Of a stretch of 64,000 bases of DNA, positions 39,795-47,642 are shown piece after piece. This DNA is from Candidatus Gastranaerophilales bacterium (GTDB lineage Bacteria > Cyanobacteriota > Vampirovibrionia > Gastranaerophilales > Gastranaerophilaceae): the NCBI GenBank assembly GCA_944323875.1, contig CALUUH010000002.1, positions 1 to 64,000 on the forward strand, in the 5' to 3' direction. Numbering within the stretch: position 1 is the first letter of the stretch; the number at the start of each line of letters is the position of its first letter. A program made the translations under genes and the position numbers. Below the pieces are notes generated by a model. The model saw nothing but the letters and a program-made list of their open reading frames with translations. It ran no database searches and had not been told where the DNA came from.

Positions 39795-41150
39795 ATGATT
39801 ATTAAAAAAGCATACACACTTACGAAATGCAAGCCAGCCTGCACCACCACTCTGGAGACCGCTAAAGAAGCACGGTCAACAATAATTCATGACAAAACCC
39901 GTCACAAAGCTACAGAGCCAGCCTCATGTAAATTCTTAATCACTCAATCACTTGTCTTGGATTTGCTTCACGCTCGCAGAGTTTCGCCTATAGTGCTAGC
40001 GCACAAGTCGGCTCAATCTGCTCGCTACCCGGATTTGCTCACTTCGTTCGCACCATCCGTCCGCAAATCCGCTAGTCACTTAATCACTTCCCAGAAGGCC
40101 GCTTTCACCCTTGCAGAGGTCCTAATCACCCTCGCGGTTATCGGTATAGTCGCAGTTCTGACAATCCCCGGTTTAATAAAGAACCACAATGAGAAGGCAT
40201 GGTCAACTGCACAAGATGTATTCACAAAGCGCTTGGAAGTTGCAACACGTCAGATGAATACTGAGGAAAAATTAGCGGGTTATTCTTCAACCATGGATTT
40301 TGTAAATGAGTTGAAGAAATACATCAAGATAACAAGAGTTTGCGATAATAGCGAGATAACAAAGTGTTTTAACAAACAAGTTATCTGGAATGAAGGCGAA
40401 GAGCCTGTGGATATGTCAACAATAAAAAATGCAGCATCACTCGGTCAGGAAGATTGGGATACGGATACAGTGGCTGTACAATTTGCAAATGGCGTGAATG
40501 CAATTATTGCATATAATCCGAACACAACGCAGGATCCGTATAACAATCAATTCAGCGCGACATCAAACAGCATGGCTATTCTTTACGATGTATCAGGAAA
40601 TAAGAACCCTAACACAAACGGTAAAGATATTAATCACATAAATGTGACAGAATTAGCCGGTGTAACCGGCTGCATGATACCGGAAGAAACACTGGGGTAC
40701 TGCATAACACAAATACTTGGACCGGATACAGGATATAGCCCTATGACAAAAGCTGAATGCGAACAGGCTCGCGCAAATGGAGAGTATAAAATTACTGAAT
40801 GCAGTTATGATTACAATTATTGGCTTGGTGCGGTCAGAGTCTGCAAAGGTTGGGATAAAATGCCAACTCAGCAAGAACTTGCTACCTTGGCAAAATACAT
40901 ATATGATACCGAAAATATAAATTCCGGCGGCCACACATATAATATCGTCAGAAATAATGAAAAAGCACAGCCATTTATTGCTGTTACCAGTTCTGATAAC
41001 GGTTATTTTTATATATTATCTGACGACTATGATGACGGATTCGGTTTTGCATGGACATTTAACAACTCGCAAACAGGTTTTGCAAGCATCGGCCATACAA
41101 GTAAGGATCCTAACTATGCAAAGGGCGGGCTTGCTGTCTGTGTTGAATAA
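39795..41150 (+). CDS. Prepilin P3 with ~100-residue repeat-derived leader, no DGR-like end
   Basis: The 451-residue protein starts MIIKKAYTLTKCKPACTTTLETAKE after AGGAGAAA. The prepilin motif AAFTLAEVLITLAVIGIVAV does not begin until residue ~102, and no ATG lies between. The leader contains the PACTTTLETAKE element and, read in frame, the dispersed '...ccggatttgctc...cgtccgcaaatccgc' element (39966-40074). After the helix the sequence is nearly identical to P2 in protein ('PGLIKNHNEKAWSTAQDVFTKRLEVATRQMNTEEKLAGY') but differs at many silent sites. The C-terminal lectin-like part ('YWLGAVRVCKGWDKMPTQQEL') has ordinary AT-rich codons and ends LAVCVE without a hairpin. Confidence 0.82.
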   Translation: MIIKKAYTLTKCKPACTTTLETAKEARSTIIHDKTRHKATEPASCKFLITQSLVLDLLHARRVSPIVLAHKSAQSARYPDLLTSFAPSVRKSASHLITSQKAAFTLAEVLITLAVIGIVAVLTIPGLIKNHNEKAWSTAQDVFTKRLEVATRQMNTEEKLAGYSSTMDFVNELKKYIKITRVCDNSEITKCFNKQVIWNEGEEPVDMSTIKNAASLGQEDWDTDTVAVQFANGVNAIIAYNPNTTQDPYNNQFSATSNSMAILYDVSGNKNPNTNGKDINHINVTELAGVTGCMIPEETLGYCITQILGPDTGYSPMTKAECEQARANGEYKITECSYDYNYWLGAVRVCKGWDKMPTQQELATLAKYIYDTENINSGGHTYNIVRNNEKAQPFIAVTSSDNGYFYILSDDYDDGFGFAWTFNNSQTGFASIGHTSKDPNYAKGGLAVCVE

Positions 41151-41156
41151 CAAGTT

Positions 41157-41951
41157 TTACCGGCAAAACCTGTCTATAGCTTTGACAAAGCCGTCGTTTG
41201 TAACAGTGTCGGTTACGTAATCCGCGCAAGCCTTTAATTCATCCGTTGCGTTGCCCATTGCGACTTTTACGCCGCCTGCTTTCAAAAGTTCTATATCATT
41301 ATTTTGATCGCCAATGGTTAAAACTTCTTCCTGTTTTATTCCCCAGAGTTTACACAAATACTCTACAGCCGTGGATTTTTTTGCATCAGGATGGGATATT
41401 TCGCAAAAATAAGGTGTTGAGGTCACTACATAAAGCTGCGGATATTCTTTGTTTAAGTATTCAACCCAGCTGTTAACTTTTGCAGGGCTGTCATAGTTTA
41501 TCAAAAGTATTTTATTTATCTTTTCAAGTTTTAATTCACTAAATGATGACACTTTAAACGCAATATACCTGGCTTCGGTGTAACGCCTGATTGTTTCGTC
41601 ATCCTTCTCGACGTACAGAACATCATCCATATAAAGATTTATATGAATATTATTCTGCTTTGCCCAATCAATGATTTTTTTCGCATATTCCGGCTCTAGA
41701 TACTTGTTATAATACACCTTTCCGTCAAGCGAATTGTCCTTAATCATCCCCCCTTGATAAGAAACAATCGGGGTGTCAAGTCCGAGTTCCTGCGCAAGTT
41801 TCAATGCTGCACAATGCATTCTGCCCGTCACCAGAACAACCTTAATTCCGCGTTTACACAACCCACGAACGCATTCTTTAACAGCAGGACTAAACCCGAA
41901 ATCACCGCGCAATATAGTCCCGTCAATGTCCGTTGCTACCATTTTTATCAT
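41157..41951 (-). CDS. Cof-type HAD-IIB sugar phosphatase
   Basis: The 264-residue phosphatase has motif I 'VATDIDGTILRGDFG', motif II 'VVLVTGRMH', a lysine-containing cap/core junction ('SHPDAKKSTAVEYLCKLWG') and motif IV 'VLTIGDQNNDIELLKAGGVKVAMGNA'. These are diagnostic of the HAD-IIB (Cof/YidA) group, which dephosphorylates sugar phosphates or other small metabolites. It overlaps the NUDIX gene by ATGA, so the two are coupled. Substrate unknown. Confidence 0.92.
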   Translation of the reverse strand: MIKMVATDIDGTILRGDFGFSPAVKECVRGLCKRGIKVVLVTGRMHCAALKLAQELGLDTPIVSYQGGMIKDNSLDGKVYYNKYLEPEYAKKIIDWAKQNNIHINLYMDDVLYVEKDDETIRRYTEARYIAFKVSSFSELKLEKINKILLINYDSPAKVNSWVEYLNKEYPQLYVVTSTPYFCEISHPDAKKSTAVEYLCKLWGIKQEEVLTIGDQNNDIELLKAGGVKVAMGNATDELKACADYVTDTVTNDGFVKAIDRFCR

Positions 41952-42499
41952 AATTCAACCCCGCTAAAGGCTCTGTGAATTGCGCAAATAGTCTTTGCAT
42001 CGTTAATTCCGCCGCTTGAAATCCTTTTTTCTATATCAGACAGCTTGAATTCATAAGCCTTAATAATTTCTCCTTCGTCAGGATGCTCTCCGACAAACTC
42101 AAGTCCGGTGGCAAGATAAAGATAAAGTTTCTCATCGCAAAATCCCGGTGAAGTGTTTATATATCCCAGTGAACGCCAGTTTGCAGCTCTGTAACCGGTT
42201 TCTTCTTCCAACTCTCTTTTGCAGGCGTCATCCGGATTTTCACCCTTTTCCAGCTTGCCGGCCGGAAGCTCATAAACAACTTCTTTTATTGGATAACGAA
42301 ACTGTTTAACCATAAGAATTACAGGATCGCCAAGCTCTGCAGCATCTTTTACGGCCACAATCACGACCCCGCCGGAGTGCTTTACGACTTCACGAAAGGA
42401 GTGACGGCCTGTTGCTATTTCGACCTCGTCACGTATAACTTCAATAACCTTGCCATTATAAATGCACTCTGACGTTAAAGTTTTTTCTCCAAATTCCAT
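41948..42499 (-). CDS. NUDIX hydrolase, ADP-ribose pyrophosphatase type
   Basis: The 183-residue enzyme has a perfect NUDIX box, 'GKLEKGENPDDACKRELEEE' plus TGY (G-x5-E-x7-RE-U-xEE-x-G-U), preceded by the 'VKQFRYPIKEVVYELPAG' strand typical of ADP-ribose pyrophosphatases and followed by 'SPGFCDEKLYLYLATGL'. It hydrolyses ADP-ribose or related nucleoside diphosphates. It sits between a sugar O-acetyltransferase (12 bp upstream) and a HAD phosphatase (overlapping) in one operon. Confidence 0.92.
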   Translation of the reverse strand: MEFGEKTLTSECIYNGKVIEVIRDEVEIATGRHSFREVVKHSGGVVIVAVKDAAELGDPVILMVKQFRYPIKEVVYELPAGKLEKGENPDDACKRELEEETGYRAANWRSLGYINTSPGFCDEKLYLYLATGLEFVGEHPDEGEIIKAYEFKLSDIEKRISSGGINDAKTICAIHRAFSGVEL

Positions 42500-42511
42500 A
42501 TAAATTCCCTG

Positions 42512-43051
42512 TTATTCCAAACTTTTAATAACTTTGCACGGATTGCCGACAGCCACGGAATTTGCCGGAATATCCTTTGTTACAACGCTTCCGGCGCCAA
42601 TTACACAATTATCACCAATAGTGACATTCGGCAAAACAACAACACCGCCGCCAAGCCAGCAGCTTTTTCCGATAGAAACCGGTTCCGCCCATTCTACAGC
42701 TTCATTTCTTGTTTTTGCGTCAAGCGGGTGGCAAGGCGTATATATCTGAACATTCGGTCCAAAGAAAGTATTGTCACCAATTTTAACCTTTGCACAATCA
42801 AGGATTGTACAGTTAAAATTCATATAAACGTTTTTTCCTAATTCAATATTACAGCCGTAATCGCAATAAAACGGCGCTTCAATATATAAATTTTCAGGTT
42901 CAGACCCGAGTAAATCTTTTAAAACAGTTTTGTCAAAAGTTCCGTTGTATTGACGGACAAGCCTGTGAGCCTTGTCACGCATAGCCTGCAAGTCCTTGTC
43001 CCAGGGCTGGTAAACTTCACCGCCAATCATTTTTTGATACTCTGTCTTCAT
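42512..43051 (-). CDS. Maltose/galactoside O-acetyltransferase-like protein
   Basis: The 179-residue protein opens with the MAC domain ('KMIGGEVYQPWDKDLQAMRDKAHRL') and continues as a left-handed beta-helix of hexapeptide repeats ('IGDNTFFGPNVQIY', 'IGKSCWLGGGVVVLPNVTIGDNCVIGAGSVVTKDIP'). The catalytic His is in 'YTPCHPLDAKTR'. Such LacA/Maa enzymes acetylate sugars from acetyl-CoA, often for detoxification. The ATG at 43051 gives the standard N-terminus; no clear ribosome site precedes it. A 27-bp near-perfect palindrome lies directly upstream. Confidence 0.9.
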   Translation of the reverse strand: MKTEYQKMIGGEVYQPWDKDLQAMRDKAHRLVRQYNGTFDKTVLKDLLGSEPENLYIEAPFYCDYGCNIELGKNVYMNFNCTILDCAKVKIGDNTFFGPNVQIYTPCHPLDAKTRNEAVEWAEPVSIGKSCWLGGGVVVLPNVTIGDNCVIGAGSVVTKDIPANSVAVGNPCKVIKSLE

Positions 43052-43066
43052 ACAAAAAATACTACA

Positions 43067-43093
43067 GTGAAGTTGACAAATTGTCAACTTCAC
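43067..43093. promoter_or_regulatory. 13-bp-arm palindrome between acetyltransferase and HxlR genes
   Basis: GTGAAGTTGACAA and its exact complement flank one central base. It overlaps a possible TTGACA -35. It could be an operator for both divergent genes or a leader hairpin. Confidence 0.6.
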
Positions 43094-43109
43094 GATATAT
43101 AAATATACG

Positions 43110-43130
43110 TTAGTATACAAAAGATACTAA
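43110..43130. promoter_or_regulatory. TTAGTAT-N7-ATACTAA palindrome, candidate HxlR operator
   Basis: TTAGTAT (43110-43116) and ATACTAA (43124-43130) are a perfect inverted repeat 21 bp upstream of the HxlR start. HxlR dimers usually bind this kind of site in the divergent promoter region. Confidence 0.5.
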
Positions 43131-43151
43131 TATACATTTTAAGGAGAATAA

Positions 43152-43496
43152 ATGGAATTAAAAGAGCTGCCGGACTGTCCTGTAGAAACAACATTCAAAC
43201 TTATGGGCGATAAGTGGAAAGTGTTGATTATCAGGGATCTATTAACCGGAACTAAAAGATTTGGGGATCTTAAAAAATCTGTAAAAGGTATTTCACAAAA
43301 GGTTTTAACCACGAATTTGCGTTCGCTGGAGGAGGACGGACTTGTTGAACGCCGGGTATATAAACAGGTTCCGCCGAAGGTTGAATATACACTTACAGAT
43401 GTAGGCTACAGCCTCATGCCGGTGTTAAATGCAATGGCAAGCTGGGGGACGGACTATAAAGAATTTCGCCGACTTATCAATAAATTAAATAAATAG
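43152..43496 (+). CDS. HxlR-family transcriptional regulator
   Basis: The 114-residue winged-helix protein opens with 'LPDCPVETTFKLMGDKWKVLIIRDLL', placing Cys10 at the conserved redox/electrophile-sensing position of HxlR/YodB proteins. 'RFGDLKKSVKGISQKVLTTNLRSLEEDGLV' is the DNA-binding part and 'VPPKVEYTLTDVGYSL' the wing. It is divergent from the acetyltransferase-NUDIX-HAD operon, which it may control. AAGGAGAATA supports the start. Confidence 0.92.
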   Translation: MELKELPDCPVETTFKLMGDKWKVLIIRDLLTGTKRFGDLKKSVKGISQKVLTTNLRSLEEDGLVERRVYKQVPPKVEYTLTDVGYSLMPVLNAMASWGTDYKEFRRLINKLNK

Positions 43497-43631
43497 TCAC
43501 TATATAATGATATATTTGGAGCCGGTATTACGGTAATATTGCCCCACTGTCTTATACATACAGATTTTCGCCTTTGTTATAATTCTTCAAAACAAATGGA
43601 AATTACCATTGATACAATAAGGAGAATTATT

Positions 43632-44417
43632 ATGAACGCACTGGTTTTGGCAGAAAATTTGCCTGTAAAATTTGTAAGTAAAACAGCGAAAAACGAATAT
43701 GTTGCCCCTATAGAAATAGAAAAACTTCCCAAACCTGAAATACGAAAAGAAACTGTTTACAGAAGGAATAAACTTTCAGTAGACAGGGTTATAGAATATG
43801 ACGCCCAAACCGGTGACAAATTAAGAGTCGTGCATTATGATTATTTTAACAACGAAAAAATTCGTGCGATTGATGAATTTATCCCGCACTCAGGCAAAAA
43901 ATACCGTACAATAAATTACATCCTGTACAAATCAATTGATGAATTTGATACTGACACAGGCAAAAGGATAAGAACAATAAATTATGACATTCGTAACGAA
44001 AACCGCGTGACCTCTATTCAGGAATATGACACAGAAACCGGCAAAATCAAAAAAGTTACTCTGTACAGACGCGACGGCCAGACAATAAGTACAATAAAAG
44101 AAATAAACCCTAAAACAGAAAACGTAATCCGCTGGACAAGCTTCCGCGAAAGTCAAACAATAAGTTCTATTTCGGAATACAATGCGCAAAACGGCCGGCC
44201 GTCAAAAACAACCTATTTTTACCGTGACGGCCAAACCGTCAGAGAAGTGCATAATTACAACCCATTGAACGGCGAATGGAAACAGTTTATAAGATATGAT
44301 AAGCATGATAAAATTATAGAAACCGAAGTTGCGCCAAAATATCAGAGTGAGCAGGAAAAAGAAAATATTGCACAGCTAATAGACAGCCTGTATAATAAGA
44401 ATTTGAGATTTGAATAA
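43632..44417 (+). CDS. Repeat protein with DUF2963-like 'EYDxxTGK' units
   Basis: The 261-residue cytoplasmic-looking protein has about seven tandem units of 24-29 residues with the pattern I-x-E-Y/F-D/N-x-x-T/N-G-K-x-x-x-T-x-Y, for example 'IDEFDTDTGKRIRTINYD', 'IQEYDTETGKIKKVTLYRR' and 'ISEYNAQNGRPSKTTYFYR'. Such units resemble the DUF2963/MORN-like beta-hairpin repeats known from phytoplasmas; no function is assigned to them. There is no signal peptide or TM segment. The ATG at 43632 has ATAAGGAGAATTA; upstream codons to 43539 lack support. Confidence 0.65.
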   Translation: MNALVLAENLPVKFVSKTAKNEYVAPIEIEKLPKPEIRKETVYRRNKLSVDRVIEYDAQTGDKLRVVHYDYFNNEKIRAIDEFIPHSGKKYRTINYILYKSIDEFDTDTGKRIRTINYDIRNENRVTSIQEYDTETGKIKKVTLYRRDGQTISTIKEINPKTENVIRWTSFRESQTISSISEYNAQNGRPSKTTYFYRDGQTVREVHNYNPLNGEWKQFIRYDKHDKIIETEVAPKYQSEQEKENIAQLIDSLYNKNLRFE

Positions 44418-44498
44418 TGTTATGTTACAATCATAAAAAATAGCGGCAATTAGGAATAACTTCAACTAAATGTCATTATATAATGAAAGTATTGTAAC

Positions 44499-45314
44499 AT
44501 GGAAACAAAAGCAGGTGTATTATGCGTACAGTTTAGACCAAAATTAGGCAACAAAAAAGCCAATCTAAAAAAGGTCGAAGATTTAATAAAACCATACGCC
44601 GATAAGCAGCTTGATTTAATACTCATTCCTGAATTTTTTAGCACGGGCATCTGCCACAAAGCTATGATTAATGAGCCGGAAAACGAAGCCGGCGGCCCTG
44701 CTATTGAAACCGTCGCAAATCTTGCAAAGCAATACAATTCTAATATTCTGGCCGGTTCAGTTATTGAAAAATCCAATGACAAGCTTTACAACACCTGTTT
44801 TGCAATAAACCGCAGCGGCCAAACCATTGCGAAATACCGCAAAATACATCTTTTTAATTATCTTGGCGGCACTGAAGGCGAACGGATTACAGCCGGCAAT
44901 CAACCGGTTGTCGTTGATTTTGATTTTGCAAAAGTAGGGCTGAATATATGTTTTGACATAAGATATCCGCTTCATGCCAGAAAACTCCTCCAAATGGGCG
45001 CAGAAATAATGGTTTGTCCGACAGCCTGGGCTTACCTTAATTCCGCATCTGATGAGGAAAAAGAAACAACCAAACAGGTATGGCAAGCGCTCAACGTTGC
45101 ACGTGCCGCTGAAAATCTTGTTTATTTTATATCTGCTGACATATGCGGTAAAGTGGATTCATTCCTATCCGCTTCCGGACATTCCATGATAGTTTCGCCG
45201 CTCGGCACTGTTTTACAAAACGCTCAGGATGAAGAAAAAGCTATTTACGCCCAAATCGATCTGCAAATCGTACGCGAGCTTAAAAAATCTTACCCTGTTG
45301 TCGAAATTGAATAA
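44499..45314 (+). CDS. Carbon-nitrogen hydrolase (nitrilase superfamily)
   Basis: The 271-residue enzyme has the Glu-Lys-Cys triad of the superfamily: Glu45 in 'LILIPEFFSTGI', Lys ~114 in 'AKYRKIHLFNY' and Cys151 in 'VGLNICFDIRYPLHARKL'. It resembles omega-amidase/Nit or carbamoyl-putrescine amidase-type members that act on small amides. It lies 18 bp upstream of a histidine kinase gene on the same strand. Substrate unknown. Confidence 0.9.
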   Translation: METKAGVLCVQFRPKLGNKKANLKKVEDLIKPYADKQLDLILIPEFFSTGICHKAMINEPENEAGGPAIETVANLAKQYNSNILAGSVIEKSNDKLYNTCFAINRSGQTIAKYRKIHLFNYLGGTEGERITAGNQPVVVDFDFAKVGLNICFDIRYPLHARKLLQMGAEIMVCPTAWAYLNSASDEEKETTKQVWQALNVARAAENLVYFISADICGKVDSFLSASGHSMIVSPLGTVLQNAQDEEKAIYAQIDLQIVRELKKSYPVVEIE

Positions 45315-45332
45315 ATTTGTTATAATAAGTTT

Positions 45333-46055
45333 ATGGATAACGAAAAGAATGATTTTATTTCAACAGTAAGCCACGAACTCAGAACGCCGCTGACCTCAAT
45401 AAGAGGTTTTTCCCAAACACTTCTGGGCTCATGGGACAGGCTTGATGATGAAAGCAAAAAAAAATTTGTTAAAATTATAGAAGAACAGTCCAACAGGCTC
45501 ATTAACCTAGTTGAAAATATGCTCTCGGTCAGTAAGCTGCAATATGGCAATGAAAATTTAATCCTGAAAGAAGTTGCAGTGAAACCTGTCATTGAAACAG
45601 TTATTTCGCTTGTTAAAACCCAGTATCCTGACAAAAATTTTGAAATGAAAATCAGCAGCTCCACACAGAATATTCTGGCTGACAAAGACAAATTTCACCA
45701 AATAATGACTAATTTAATTGAAAATGCCGCAAAATATTCTGATGACAATAGCACAATTACCATAGAAACTGACCCGTGTGAGAACTGTGAATATGTTACG
45801 CTTCGAGTAACAAATTCCGGCATAGAGATTAAAGAGGAAGATTACGATAAAATATTCACCAAATTTTCCCGCATTGACAATCCTCTGACCCGCAAAGTGC
45901 AAGGCAGCGGGCTCGGACTTTTTATAACAAAAAATCTGGTAGATAAAATGAACGGTAAAATATCAGTTCGTTCAAAAAATCATCAAACAACTTTTGAGGT
46001 ACTTTTGCCTGTGGCAAATATTGAAAAACAAGCGAGGGCAAAATGCAGTCAGTAA
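45333..46055 (+). CDS. Soluble histidine kinase without sensor domain
   Basis: The 240-residue protein begins almost directly with the dimerisation/phosphoacceptor helix: 'NDFISTVSHELRTPLTSIRGF' with phosphoacceptor His14. The ATPase has an N-box 'NLIENAAKYSDDN' and a G-box 'RKVQGSGLGLFITKNLV'. It has no TM segment or PAS/GAF input, so it either receives signal through another protein or is a naturally truncated kinase. It overlaps the following multi-receiver protein by 13 bp, making that its likely partner. Confidence 0.9.
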   Translation: MDNEKNDFISTVSHELRTPLTSIRGFSQTLLGSWDRLDDESKKKFVKIIEEQSNRLINLVENMLSVSKLQYGNENLILKEVAVKPVIETVISLVKTQYPDKNFEMKISSSTQNILADKDKFHQIMTNLIENAAKYSDDNSTITIETDPCENCEYVTLRVTNSGIEIKEEDYDKIFTKFSRIDNPLTRKVQGSGLGLFITKNLVDKMNGKISVRSKNHQTTFEVLLPVANIEKQARAKCSQ

Positions 46056-47347
46056 CACTAATTATTGATAAAAGACGCGAACTTTCAACCAAGTACAAAA
46101 AACTTCTGGCAAGCAAGCAAAACAAATGTCTGATATCCAAAAGTCTGATTTCTGCAATGAAAACAATTCAGGAACAGGAACCTGATTTGATAATAATATC
46201 AGACAGCAATGAAGGCGAACTTGCCGATTATTGCAAGCAAATCAGAGCGCTTACATATAATATGCGGCCGATTATTGTTGCGACATCAAAATCCGCCGAG
46301 TTTAACGATAAAATCAGGGTTTTGGAAAGCGGTGCAGATGATTTTATAAGCGAACCGGTTAATTCCGAAGAATTTACAATGCGTATGAAAGCACACCTGC
46401 GTCGTGAATACGAAACCAATCTGGACAAAAAATGCTTTGTACCGGGGAAAAACTATTCTCTGCGCGTCATAAAACGAACATTAAACCAAAAGCAGCCTTG
46501 GGCCTGCCTTCTTGTAAGTATTGAGAATTTTGACAACTACAAAGAGACGTATACTGAATTAGCCTCTGATAAATTGCTGCAGACATATTCTGCGATAATC
46601 CGTTCCGCATTGAATGAAAATGATTTTCTCGGCAGCATGTCAGAAAAAGAATTTTTAATAGTTACAGACCCGCTTAAAGCAGAAAAAATAGCGAATTTTC
46701 TCACCTTTGCCTTCGATTCTGTTGCCGCAAAGTTCTATTCTCCGCAAGATATAAAACGCGGCTATATGATGATGAGAGGGGATGAATTTGCGGGCCGGCG
46801 CTCCAATTTTGTACACACAACCATCGGCGTTGTAACAAATGAATTTATTCAATATAAGGACACAACAAGCCTAATTAGCGCCTTACAGCAAATGCACAGA
46901 ATGGCGGATCTTCCGTCCAAATCAAACTATTTAATAGAAAGGCCGCAAATCAGCGCCGAGGACGCCATAAATGAAAATGTTTACAACAATAAAATACTCA
47001 TAATAGAAAACGATGAAGCTATGAAACTGCTCTTGACAACTATTCTGAATCTCCAGGGTTATGAAGTCTCAACAACGGACAATCTTGATAAAAAAGAGTT
47101 TTCGCAGAACCAGCCGGCTATAATTATTCTGGATGCAGGCACTCTTGAAGAAATGAACGGATTGGAACTTTGCAGACAAATCAAGCAAGATGAGCAATTT
47201 AACCGGACAAAAATTATTATAACATCAATCGTTCATGACAAAGAGCTTGTTTTGAGTTCCGGAGCAGATTTATATATCCCGAAACCTTTTGAAATTCCAA
47301 ATTTAATCAGATGGGTAGAATTGTTTATCAAAGAAATAAACAATTAA
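46043..47347 (+). CDS. REC - degenerate GGDEF - REC response regulator
   Basis: This 434-residue protein starts with a receiver-like domain ('LIIISDSNEGEL' at the phosphoacceptor strand, ending 'GADDFISEPV'). A ~170-residue GGDEF-like domain follows in which the signature is lost ('LGSMSEKEFLIV' at the expected place). A second receiver has an intact core ('ILIIENDEAMKLL', Asp in 'AIIILDAGTLEEMNG', 'YIPKPFE'). The middle domain should lack diguanylate cyclase activity and may bind a nucleotide or protein instead. Its start overlaps the upstream kinase, suggesting a phosphorelay. Confidence 0.8.
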   Translation: MQSVTLIIDKRRELSTKYKKLLASKQNKCLISKSLISAMKTIQEQEPDLIIISDSNEGELADYCKQIRALTYNMRPIIVATSKSAEFNDKIRVLESGADDFISEPVNSEEFTMRMKAHLRREYETNLDKKCFVPGKNYSLRVIKRTLNQKQPWACLLVSIENFDNYKETYTELASDKLLQTYSAIIRSALNENDFLGSMSEKEFLIVTDPLKAEKIANFLTFAFDSVAAKFYSPQDIKRGYMMMRGDEFAGRRSNFVHTTIGVVTNEFIQYKDTTSLISALQQMHRMADLPSKSNYLIERPQISAEDAINENVYNNKILIIENDEAMKLLLTTILNLQGYEVSTTDNLDKKEFSQNQPAIIILDAGTLEEMNGLELCRQIKQDEQFNRTKIIITSIVHDKELVLSSGADLYIPKPFEIPNLIRWVELFIKEINN

Positions 47348-47532
47348 TCCAGAAGCTGTTCAAGAACTTTAGCATTATCTTCGGCTCTTTGCGGATTAAC
47401 TATCGCTGATCTGCGGATATATACGCGCAAAGCTTCTCTGATAAGCTCGCTGCGGCTTCTCTGTTCACTGTTTGCAACCCCGTCAATACGATTCAGAAAT
47501 TCATCTGACATAGATACCAATATTTTAGCCAT
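47344..47532 (-). CDS. Ribbon-helix-helix (CopG-like) DNA-binding protein
   Basis: The 62-residue protein has an RHH fold: 'KILVSMSDEFLNRIDGVANSEQRSRSELIREALRVYI', with the initial strand and 'RSRSELIREAL' helix typical of CopG/NikR-N antitoxins. AAAGGAGTAGGC precedes the ATG at 47532. No toxin is adjacent, so this is an orphan regulator or solitary antitoxin. It is convergent with the receiver protein, overlapping it by 4 bp. Confidence 0.85.
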   Translation of the reverse strand: MAKILVSMSDEFLNRIDGVANSEQRSRSELIREALRVYIRRSAIVNPQRAEDNAKVLEQLLD

Positions 47533-47642
47533 ACTGCCTACTCCTTTTTTTAGACAGTATATCATACAAATATGCTATAGACAAGTGCCAATTATTATAA
47601 ATACTATAAAATGTAACACAAATAATGAAAGGAGTTTCCAAA

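Noticed and set aside
40110-41150. DGR-type variable region in P3
   Set aside because: The lectin-like end has ordinary AT-rich codons, no NNC pattern and no stop-codon hairpin.
46043-47347. Active diguanylate cyclase
   Set aside because: The GGDEF signature position reads GSMSEKEF, so catalytic residues are missing.
47344-47532. Toxin-antitoxin pair around the RHH protein
   Set aside because: Neither neighbour (receiver protein, Hsp20-like protein) is toxin-like, so it is called an orphan RHH protein.
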